Origin: Syntrophomonadaceae bacterium
Lineage (GTDB): Bacteria; Bacillota; Dethiobacteria; DTU022
NCBI GenBank assembly: GCA_003553895.1
Contig: PWFM01000196.1
Coordinates: 1 to 21,790, forward strand
Direction: 5' to 3'
Length of the DNA stretch: 21,790 nucleotides
Notes under the pieces: generated by a model
Seen by the model: only the letters and a program-made list of their open reading frames with translations
Told to the model about the DNA's origin: nothing
Databases searched by the model: none
Part shown: one piece after another, positions 16,222-21,790 of the stretch
Layout: each line of letters begins with the position of its first letter
Position numbering within the stretch: the stretch's first letter is position 1
Position numbers and translations under genes: made by a program

Positions 16222-17701
16222 CGCTGCTTCCTCCTTCTATAAAGTCCAGAACGGGACGCCGGGGAGCCTGTTCTGAGTATTTTTCAAAAAAGCAGGCCAT
16301 TTGCAGAAGCAATTTTTCCCGCAGTGGCGGCGCCGTCAACTGCAGCCCAAGGGGCAGGCCGCTGGTATGTGCCCCTCCCGGCAAAGCCAGGGAAGGCACA
16401 CCGGCCAGGGAATCAGTAATATTACAAACGTCTGAAAGATACATCTGCAGGGGATCCCCGGTTTTTTCGCCAAGTTTGAAAGCCGGAGTCGGCGAAGCCG
16501 CGCCCAGCAGCAGATCGTATTTTTTAAAAGCTTCCTCGTAACTGCGCCGGACCAAAGTCCTGACCTTCATCGCCTTCAGATAATAGGCGTCATAATAGCC
16601 AGCGCTCAAGGCATAGGTCCCAATCATGATCCGCCTTTTCACTTCGGGCCCGAAACCCTTTCCCCTGGTCCTGTTGAACATTTCTTCAATGCTATCGCCA
16701 CCGGCGCAAAACCCGTAGCGAACCCCGTCATAGCGGCCCAGGTTCGAACTGGCCTCGGCTGGGGCAATCAGGTAATAGGCGCTGAGCCCGTAATCGGTAA
16801 GAGGCAGAGAAACTTCCCCCACGTTAGCGCCGCTTTTTTCCAGCAGTGATGCCGCTTTCTGGACCATTTCGGTCACTTCCGGGTCAAAACCCTCAGTACT
16901 GCCGTACCTGATCACTCCGACCCGTAATTTTTCCAGGCCCGGTTCGAGACCGGCGGTGTAATCGGGAACCTCCCCCGGCAGGGAAGTGGAGTCAAGGGGA
17001 TCATAGCCGGCAATCAGGTTTAAAAACAAGGCGCTGTCAAGAGCGTTCATACTGATGATGCCGATCTGGTCCAGCGAGGAAGCAAAGGCAACCAGGCCGT
17101 AACGGGAAACCCGGCCGTAGGTAGGCCTGAGCCCGGTCACCCTGCACAGAGAAGCCGGCTGGCGAATCGAGCCGCCGGTATCTGAACCAAGAGCCAGGGG
17201 AGCCATTCCGGCAGCCACGGCCACGGCGGAGCCGCCGCTCGAGCCACCTGGAACCCGGTCCAGGTTCCAGGGATTGCGGGTGGGGAAAAAAGCCGAATTT
17301 TCAGTAGAAGAACCCATGGCAAATTCGTCAAGGTTCGTTTTACCCAGGATGGGCATCCCGGCGCTTTTAAGGGCCGTAATGACAGTAGCGTCAAACGGGG
17401 GGATGTAATCTTTTAAAATAAGGGAAGCGCAGGTAGTGCGCAAATCCATAGTCGAAATATTATCTTTGACGGCAACCGGAACTCCGGCAAGAGGATGCAG
17501 CTGCTCCCCCTGCTGCCTGAAATAGTCTATCCGGCCGGCTGTATCTAAAGCCTGCTCCGCGGTGCGGGTGATGAATGCTTTCAGGTGGGGATCAACCTGA
17601 TCAATCCTTTCCAGGAAGCTTGTAGTAACTTCTACCGCACTTACTTCCCGGGACTGCAGCATCCGGCTCAATTCGGAGGCAGTTTTTTCATAAAGGTTCA
17701 T
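16211..17701 (-). CDS. gatA: Asp-tRNA(Asn)/Glu-tRNA(Gln) amidotransferase subunit A
   Basis: GatA is the glutaminase subunit of GatCAB. It frees ammonia from glutamine and channels it to GatB. It is an amidase-signature enzyme of 496 aa. The Ser-cisSer-Lys triad is visible: Lys79 in GVPVAVKDNIST, Ser154 in PGGSSGGSAVA and Ser178 in GSDTGGSIRQPA. These numbers equal those known for the S. aureus enzyme. Other family blocks are ILGKTNLDEFAMGSSTENSA (118-137) and GLRPTYGRVSRYGLVAFASS. The ATG at 17701 starts MNLYEKTASEL, with a purine-rich ribosome site GGAAGCGAGG. It is 55 bp after gatC and overlaps gatB by 11 bp. Identity is secure. Confidence 0.98.
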   Translation of the reverse strand: MNLYEKTASELSRMLQSREVSAVEVTTSFLERIDQVDPHLKAFITRTAEQALDTAGRIDYFRQQGEQLHPLAGVPVAVKDNISTMDLRTTCASLILKDYIPPFDATVITALKSAGMPILGKTNLDEFAMGSSTENSAFFPTRNPWNLDRVPGGSSGGSAVAVAAGMAPLALGSDTGGSIRQPASLCRVTGLRPTYGRVSRYGLVAFASSLDQIGIISMNALDSALFLNLIAGYDPLDSTSLPGEVPDYTAGLEPGLEKLRVGVIRYGSTEGFDPEVTEMVQKAASLLEKSGANVGEVSLPLTDYGLSAYYLIAPAEASSNLGRYDGVRYGFCAGGDSIEEMFNRTRGKGFGPEVKRRIMIGTYALSAGYYDAYYLKAMKVRTLVRRSYEEAFKKYDLLLGAASPTPAFKLGEKTGDPLQMYLSDVCNITDSLAGVPSLALPGGAHTSGLPLGLQLTAPPLREKLLLQMACFFEKYSEQAPRRPVLDFIEGGSSDEL

Positions 17702-17756
17702 GTAATACCTCGCTTCCGGTTGGGTTATATTTCAAAACGCGCCACCCTGTTTTCCG

Positions 17757-18065
17757 CTATTCTTGCTCCTCTTCCGAAAGGGTAATCCTGGGGACCCTGA
17801 CGAAACCCTCTTTTCGCCGCGGGGCGTTCTGCAGTGCTCTTTCAAGGGGCAGGGAAGGCCTGACCCGGTCTTCCCTTAACACTGCCGGCAATTCCGTTAC
17901 ATGCGAGGTGGGTTCAATGCCGGTGGTGTCAAGCTCCTGGATGCGGCGGGCATTCTCCAGGATATCGCTAAGCTGGCCGGCCATGTGCTCTTTTTCTTCC
18001 GGTTCCAGGAAAAGGCGGGCCAGGCGGGCCACGTAATCAACTTCTCTGACAAAATCAGCGGGCAT
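17757..18065 (-). CDS. gatC: Asp-tRNA(Asn)/Glu-tRNA(Gln) amidotransferase subunit C
   Basis: GatC is the small subunit that wraps around GatA and stabilises the GatA-GatB interface. From ATG 18065 it is 102 aa, close to the usual 95-100. Family features are REVDYVARLARLFLEPEEKE near the N-terminus, the middle DTTGIEPTSHVTE, and the C-terminal APRRKEGFVRVPRI. The ribosome site GGAGG lies about 9 nt before this ATG. The frame stays open upstream to a GTG at 18209, but that 48-residue extension has no family counterpart and coincides with a strongly structured leader RNA, so it is not used. It is the first gene of gatC-gatA-gatB, followed by purA. Confidence 0.95.
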   Translation of the reverse strand: MPADFVREVDYVARLARLFLEPEEKEHMAGQLSDILENARRIQELDTTGIEPTSHVTELPAVLREDRVRPSLPLERALQNAPRRKEGFVRVPRITLSEEEQE

Positions 18066-18260
18066 AAATACCAGCCTCCGGTTATTATTAAATTTCACCT
18101 GTCTGAAGATAACGGACCGGCTTGATAAGCCGGTTAGGTAAGTCAATTCAGGACCGGAAATAGCTTGTGTTAACCGGTCCCGGGCGTTTCTGGCGGTTCT
18201 GCCGTTCACTGCAGCGTTTTTTCAGAACATGAACAAGTATTTTAAGGCTTAAATATCACA
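18066..18260 (-). promoter_or_regulatory. Structured 5' leader of gatCAB with competing stem-loops
   Basis: Between the predicted start of transcription and gatC lies a leader of about 195 nt rich in inverted repeats. Stem A: GGACCGG (minus, 18180-18174) with CCGGTCC (18157-18151), 7 bp. Stem B: ACCGGCTT (18134-18127) with AAGCCGGT (18123-18116), 8 bp and a 3-nt loop. A second CCGGTCC (18120-18114) overlaps stem B and could pair with the same GGACCGG, so alternative folds are possible. GTTCTG (18228-18223) pairs with CAGAAC (18201-18196). The ribosome site is ACCGGAGG (18082-18075), and its ACCGG can pair with CCGGT. No T-box core was seen. It may be a translational or attenuating switch of unknown kind. 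Confidence 0.5.
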
Positions 18261-18266
18261 GGACTA

Positions 18267-18295
18267 ATTTTAATCTATCTAGATATACCAGTCAA
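18267..18295 (-). promoter_or_regulatory. Promoter of the gatCAB operon
   Basis: The minus strand has TTGACT (18295-18290), a 17-bp spacer and TAAAAT (18272-18267), each matching sigma-70 consensus at five of six bases. Transcription would begin near 18260, toward gatC. Its -35 region abuts direct repeats belonging to the divergent plus-strand promoter. Confidence 0.72.
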
Positions 18296-18313
18296 GTTAC
18301 AGAGAAGTTACAG
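18294..18313 (+). repeat. Tandem 9-bp direct repeats, possible operator
   Basis: AAGTTACAG occurs at 18294-18302 and again at 18305-18313, a period of exactly 11 bp (one helical turn). The core TTACAG-N5-TTACAG is followed 5 bp later by TTATAA. This spacing is typical of OmpR/PhoB-type regulators. The repeats lie between the gatC promoter and the plus-strand -10 box and overlap the gatC -35. Confidence 0.4.
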
Positions 18314-18334
18314 GACCGTTATAACTCGATCTTG

Positions 18335-18343
18335 TGCTATAAT
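18335..18343 (+). promoter_or_regulatory. Extended -10 promoter for the plus-strand flavoprotein gene
   Basis: TGCTATAAT (18335-18343) is a perfect extended -10 element. There is no good -35 at 17 bp (ACCGTT), which fits an extended -10 or activator-dependent promoter. The direct repeats at 18294-18313 are suitably placed upstream. Transcription would begin near 18350, about 57 nt before the chosen start codon. Confidence 0.5.
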
Positions 18344-18406
18344 GAACCGGTAGGACCGCAATCAGTTCAAACAGGCGGCATAATCTGTGGAGGCAACGCA
18401 GCCGGC

Positions 18407-19546
18407 ATGCGGGAAATCAGGCAAATCGTGGATAATAAATTCGATCTGGCGGTAGTCGGCGGCGGCCCGGCAGGCTCATTAATAGCCGCCCTGGCGGCAG
18501 AAGAAGGGTTTTCAACTGTCGTCCTGGAGCAAAGAATAATGCCCCGCTCCAAACCATGCGGCGGCTTTATTTCTGCCAGGGCCCTTTCTCTTTTGCCACC
18601 GGATTTGGATCCTGACAGGGGGCCGGGAGAAAACGTTCACACCCTCCGGGTGATCAAAAGCGCCCGTAGTTTTACCTATTGCTCCCCTGGGCGCCTGGGC
18701 CTGCTGGTTAAAAGAGAGCATTTTGATCACTTCCTGCTTCGCCAAGCTGCGGGAAAGGGAGCCAGAATCCTTGAAGGATTCACCCTGCGGGACTTAAAAG
18801 AACCGGGCTGTTTTTCCGGCCACGTGGATTGTTACCGGCTGGAGGCGGCAGAAGAAAAAACCACCAATATTTTTGCACGCTATGTTGTTGGAGCCGATGG
18901 AGCCCTGGGGCGATGCGGATTCCTGGGCGGCCTGCGCAAAACAGGGATAAACCCCTGCGCCCGCGGCCTCAGTGAACTGGTCGAAACAGGAACCGGGCAT
19001 GCTGTTGGGAAAGATAAAGCGGGAACCCTGGAGTTTTATCCTCTGCCCGGACTGGGCGGGATGGGATGGTCTTTTTACGGCAGCGGATGGGTCAACCGGG
19101 GGGTAGGCGGCCTTTTTGGTCCCGGACTGCTAAAAAAAGCCTACAGGGAATTGTTTGCCGGAGAATTGCCCGGAAGCGGGCCGTCCTGGTGGCCGCTGCC
19201 CTTTCTGGGACCGCTAAAAAAAGCAGGCCGCAAGAACCTGCTTCTAATCGGAGATGCCGCCGGCCTTGTGGAACCTTTTTCCGGGGAAGGTCTTTTTAAC
19301 GCTTTTAAAAGCGCTCTATTAGCTTTCTACGCCCTTAAAAAAGCCGAACAGTTAGAACTGGAAGCCGGCGGCATTTACAATCGCTTATATCAAAAACACT
19401 TTAAATCAGCCTTCTTGCCCACACTCATTGGGGCCTTTGCCCTGCACAGCCGGGCGGTCCTAAATCCGGCCTCATTACCCCGCCATATGGCCAGCTTGAT
19501 GAATAACCAGCTCTCTTTCACCCGGCAGTTCAAACCCTGGACTTGA
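18407..19546 (+). CDS. FAD-dependent oxidoreductase, geranylgeranyl-reductase family
   Basis: This 379-aa flavoprotein belongs to the geranylgeranyl reductase/FixC-like branch of the p-hydroxybenzoate-hydroxylase fold. Near the N-terminus it has the dinucleotide motif DLAVVGGGPAGS (13-24) and the acidic strand end VVLEQ. The family marker MPRSKPCGGFISARAL follows (45-60), then YVVGADGALGR. The second FAD motif is LLIGDAAGLVEPFSGEGLFN (279-298). No membrane helix is evident. Members reduce isoprenoid double bonds or hydroxylate aromatic or quinone-like substrates, and the substrate here is unknown. The ATG at 18407 has GGAGG 13 nt upstream, rather far. A GTG seven codons later (18428) is an alternative, and a TTG at 18332 lies within the promoter and is rejected. 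It is the only plus-strand gene in the window and is monocistronic. Confidence 0.85.
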   Translation: MREIRQIVDNKFDLAVVGGGPAGSLIAALAAEEGFSTVVLEQRIMPRSKPCGGFISARALSLLPPDLDPDRGPGENVHTLRVIKSARSFTYCSPGRLGLLVKREHFDHFLLRQAAGKGARILEGFTLRDLKEPGCFSGHVDCYRLEAAEEKTTNIFARYVVGADGALGRCGFLGGLRKTGINPCARGLSELVETGTGHAVGKDKAGTLEFYPLPGLGGMGWSFYGSGWVNRGVGGLFGPGLLKKAYRELFAGELPGSGPSWWPLPFLGPLKKAGRKNLLLIGDAAGLVEPFSGEGLFNAFKSALLAFYALKKAEQLELEAGGIYNRLYQKHFKSAFLPTLIGAFALHSRAVLNPASLPRHMASLMNNQLSFTRQFKPWT

Positions 19547-19616
19547 TCCTCCGCAAAGCCAACTTTTCAGCAGCTTAAAAATTAGCCGTTGAAAACCGTA
19601 TCGTGCTGTTAGCTCC

Positions 19617-19640
19617 CGGTGCCGGCAGCGCCGATTTTAT
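19617..19640 (+). terminator. Terminator of the plus-strand flavoprotein gene
   Basis: CGGTGC (19617-19622) pairs with GCGCCG (19628-19633), including one G-U pair, around the 5-nt loop CGGCA. It is followed by ATTTTATT. It lies 70 bp after the flavoprotein stop and just before the convergent hom stop. The tail is imperfect, so the call is moderate. Confidence 0.4.
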
Positions 19641-20929
19641 TAATTTAGCAGGCGGATGATACTCGGGTTGGCCTTGATGGCCGAGATATCAGTAACCTTT
19701 TCCAGGGCCCGGCGAAAAGCATCTTCCCTGGCTTCATGGGTTACCAGGACAACTTCAGCCAGATCGCCCACCCTTCGTTTCTGGATAACCATGTCCAGGC
19801 TCACTTCTTCATCGGCAAAGGCATTGGCCAGGGAGGCAAAAACGCCGGCCCGATCTTCAACCAGGTAGCGCAAATAAAAACGCGCTTCCAGGGCCCCGAT
19901 GGGCACAAAGCCGGTTTCCTGCAGTTCGCTTTCAACTACTCCATTGGCAACATTAAAACGTATACAGCGAGCCGCTTCAACCACATCGGATAATATGGCG
20001 GCAGCAGTGGGCATGGCGCCGGCTCCGGGCCCGTAAAACATTAGCTCTTTCGCCGCCTCGCTTTCAATAAATACGGCATTTAACTCGTTCAAAACCGAAG
20101 ACAGGGGATGTTCTAAGGGCACCAGGGCCGGATGGACCCTTAAAGCCAGCCCTTCCGGTAGATCTTCACCAATGGCCAGTAGTTTTACGCTATAGCCGAT
20201 TTCCCGGGCATAAGAAATGTCTTCATAGGTAACGCCTTTTATTCCTTCGATGTGGACCTGGTCAAAATCGGCTTTTTTGCCGAAAGCCAGGTTGGCCATA
20301 ATAACCAGCTTATAGGCGGCATCAAGACCTTCAACATCATTGGTAGGATCAGACTCGGCAAAACCGAGCCTTTGCGCTTCGGATAAAGCATCCTCCAAAC
20401 TTAAACCATCCTGGTCCATACGGGTAAAAATATAATTGGTAGTTCCGTTGACAATACCGAGTACCCGGCTGACCCGATCGGCAACCAGGCTGTGCTTGAG
20501 GGGCCGAATCAAGGGAATGCCCCCGCCAACACTGGCTTCGTAAAATATGTTTACCTTGTTTCGGCGGGCCAGGCGGATCAGTTCCTGGCCGTGGCGGGCC
20601 ATCAAGTCCTTATTGGCCGTAACTACATACTTTCCGTTTTCAATAGCCCGGGCAATTAAGCTGCGAGCCGGCTCAATCCCGCCGATCAGTTCGATTACGA
20701 TGTCAATATCCGGATCTTCCAGAATTTCCGAAGCATCCGTGCAAAGCTTTTCTTTTTCCAGGTCGAGACCCTGCAAGCGATCCCGGTCGCGGTCGGCCAC
20801 TTTTGCCATCATTACTGCAAAGTCAACTTTATTGTTGATCGCGCTGCCGTTGCGCAGGTAAAGATCGACCACGCCTTTACCAATTGTCCCTGCGCCCACC
20901 AGGCCTACTTTTACGATTTTTTCTGCCAT
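19640..20929 (-). CDS. hom: Homoserine dehydrogenase
   Basis: Hom reduces aspartate semialdehyde to homoserine with NAD(P)H, a step to threonine and methionine. It is 429 aa, the length of the monofunctional Gram-positive enzyme with a C-terminal ACT domain. The Rossmann motif is GLVGAGTIGKGV (9-20), followed by VVTANKDLMA (102-111, Lys107). The catalytic region is GIVNGTTNYIFTRM (158-171) and ESDPTNDVEGLDAAYK (192-207, with Lys207). The ACT domain starts near FYLRYLVEDRAGVFASLA and probably mediates end-product feedback. ATG 20929 is preferred (GGGGGAG 11 nt upstream). A GTG four codons earlier would overlap that site. It is 49 bp downstream of the acyl-CoA dehydrogenase gene with no terminator between, so the two may share a transcript. 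No threonine kinase or synthase gene follows. Confidence 0.96.
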   Translation of the reverse strand: MAEKIVKVGLVGAGTIGKGVVDLYLRNGSAINNKVDFAVMMAKVADRDRDRLQGLDLEKEKLCTDASEILEDPDIDIVIELIGGIEPARSLIARAIENGKYVVTANKDLMARHGQELIRLARRNKVNIFYEASVGGGIPLIRPLKHSLVADRVSRVLGIVNGTTNYIFTRMDQDGLSLEDALSEAQRLGFAESDPTNDVEGLDAAYKLVIMANLAFGKKADFDQVHIEGIKGVTYEDISYAREIGYSVKLLAIGEDLPEGLALRVHPALVPLEHPLSSVLNELNAVFIESEAAKELMFYGPGAGAMPTAAAILSDVVEAARCIRFNVANGVVESELQETGFVPIGALEARFYLRYLVEDRAGVFASLANAFADEEVSLDMVIQKRRVGDLAEVVLVTHEAREDAFRRALEKVTDISAIKANPSIIRLLN

Positions 20930-20978
20930 TTGCCCTTCCACTCCCCCTTATCCAGTTGTCGAAGCAGCTTTCCTGTTT

Positions 20979-21790
20979 TTATTCATAGATCTTTTCATCT
21001 TCCTGATCTGCTTCTGCTGCGTCAAGTTCTATGTCGCGACCCTTAAAACCTTCTTTTGCCAGCTCCCGGTAATATTCATGCTGGATGATCAAATCCATAA
21101 TTTCGTTGGTCCCCGTCCAGATCATGATCAGGCGGACATCGCGAAGCATTTTTTCAATGGGATAAACATTTGTATAACCGATGCCTCCCATGACCTGCAT
21201 GGCATGGTTGACCACCTGCCAGGCGTTTTCGGTAGCCACTTTCTTGGCCTCCGATACAAGCCTCCTGGAACGACCCGGCGGGTCGCCGGCATCTACGGAG
21301 CGGGCAGCTAAATAGACTATGCCCCTGGCCGTATCAAGGGCCGTAACGCTGTCGGCCACCTTGAAGCTGACCCCCTGGAAACTCTTGATCTCCTGCCCAA
21401 AAGCTTTGCGCCGGGTGCTGTAGCGGGCGGCCACTTCCAGGGTGGCCCGGCCCATCCCGATTGCCCCCCCGGCGCTGGTCATCCTCTCCGGGATCATCAT
21501 CTGGTAAAATATAGCGGCCCCGTTATTTTCTTCTCCCAGCAGGTTTTCCGCCGGGACCCGGGCTTCCTTAAAAACAAGCCTCCCCGTCCCGCCGCCGCGG
21601 GTACCCATCAAGCCGTAAAGGTATTCCGCCTTGACCTCCGGGGAGCGGTCAACTATAAAGGCGCTGATCGATTTATGAGCGGGGGCATCCGGATCGGTTT
21701 TAGCGTAAACCATAAAATAGTCGGCTCCTTCAGATCCAACTACAAACCGCTTTTGCCCGTTAATCACATAATGATCTCCCTCTTTCCTGG
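20979..21790 (-). CDS. Acyl-CoA dehydrogenase (5' end cut by window edge)
   Basis: This is the C-terminal 270 residues of an acyl-CoA dehydrogenase, an FAD enzyme that oxidises acyl-CoA thioesters and passes electrons to ETF. The frame is open at the right edge. The first visible residues, RKEGDHYVINGQKRFV, are the middle beta-domain, so GTG 21767 is not a real start. The C-terminal helical domain shows ARYSTRRKAFGQEIKSFQGV, VMGGIGYTNVYPIEKMLRDV and IWTGTNEIMDL. The Glu usually found in YEGT near the end is Thr here (codon 21116-21114). A Glu in PERMTSAGGA (codon 21488-21486) matches the alternative base position of isovaleryl-CoA and long-chain dehydrogenases. The substrate cannot be named. 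Its natural acceptor could be the EtfAB encoded at the other end of the window. Confidence 0.94.
   Translation of the reverse strand, partial: RKEGDHYVINGQKRFVVGSEGADYFMVYAKTDPDAPAHKSISAFIVDRSPEVKAEYLYGLMGTRGGGTGRLVFKEARVPAENLLGEENNGAAIFYQMMIPERMTSAGGAIGMGRATLEVAARYSTRRKAFGQEIKSFQGVSFKVADSVTALDTARGIVYLAARSVDAGDPPGRSRRLVSEAKKVATENAWQVVNHAMQVMGGIGYTNVYPIEKMLRDVRLIMIWTGTNEIMDLIIQHEYYRELAKEGFKGRDIELDAAEADQEDEKIYE

Noticed and set aside
15730..16242. Plus-strand frame of 170 codons opposite gatB
   Set aside because: It is an antisense shadow of the highly conserved GatB N-terminal half. The composition is low in family-like motifs.
18066..18209. 48-residue N-terminal extension of GatC
   Set aside because: It is open in frame but begins with a GTG lacking a ribosome site, has no GatC counterpart, and coincides with strong RNA hairpins.
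18066..18266. T-box riboswitch upstream of gatC
   Set aside because: I found no T-box core sequence or specifier-loop arrangement. The stems look like a different kind of leader.
19577..19660. Short plus-strand frame reading AVENRIVLLAPGAGSADF, reminiscent of a Mur-ligase tail
   Set aside because: It is only about 25 codons, has no start, and overlaps the convergent hom stop. It is too short to support a gene remnant.

Overview
The window looks like a chromosomal segment of an anaerobic Gram-positive bacterium of the Clostridia type, with roughly balanced GC content. This rests on the gene set: a GatCAB amidotransferase, a YhaO/YhaN-like pair, a complete SelA-SelB-SelD selenocysteine set, and electron-transfer flavoprotein genes behind a heterodisulfide-reductase-like Fe-S protein. 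That last combination is typical of syntrophic or fatty-acid/amino-acid-degrading anaerobes. Assignment below class is not possible from the sequence alone. I saw no mobile element, CRISPR array, rRNA or tRNA.

Almost everything is on the minus strand, so the biological order runs from high to low coordinates. At the right edge are a 5'-truncated acyl-CoA dehydrogenase and homoserine dehydrogenase (hom). A lone plus-strand gene for a geranylgeranyl-reductase-type flavoprotein follows, transcribed divergently from gatC. Then comes gatC-gatA-gatB-purA, behind a strong promoter and a leader of about 195 nt with mutually exclusive stem-loops. Next are a four-helix membrane protein, a YhaO/SbcD-like nuclease overlapping a YhaN/SbcC-like ATPase with a transmembrane hairpin, an MBL-fold hydrolase and an FMN-binding flavin-reductase-like protein. 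A consensus-like promoter then starts selA-selB-selD. After a promoter-bearing gap come an HdrD-like Fe-S protein, etfB and etfA, the last running off the left edge.

The main observation is that selD is itself a selenoprotein gene. Its reading frame crosses an in-frame TGA at codon 17, the position of the catalytic Cys17 of E. coli SelD. A perfect 8-bp GC-rich stem with a GUU loop lies 25 nt further on, as expected for a bacterial SECIS element. Conventional gene calling would start this gene about 93 codons late. SelD makes selenophosphate, SelA converts Ser-tRNA(Sec) to Sec-tRNA(Sec), and SelB delivers it to UGA codons, so the operon needs its own product to translate its last gene. The tRNA(Sec) gene selC is not in the window.

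Electron flow is the second theme. Acyl-CoA dehydrogenases pass electrons to EtfAB, and the Fe-S protein encoded just before etfBA is a plausible next acceptor or donor. The remaining genes are housekeeping: Asn/Gln-tRNA transamidation, AMP synthesis, threonine/methionine precursor synthesis and a putative DNA-processing pair.
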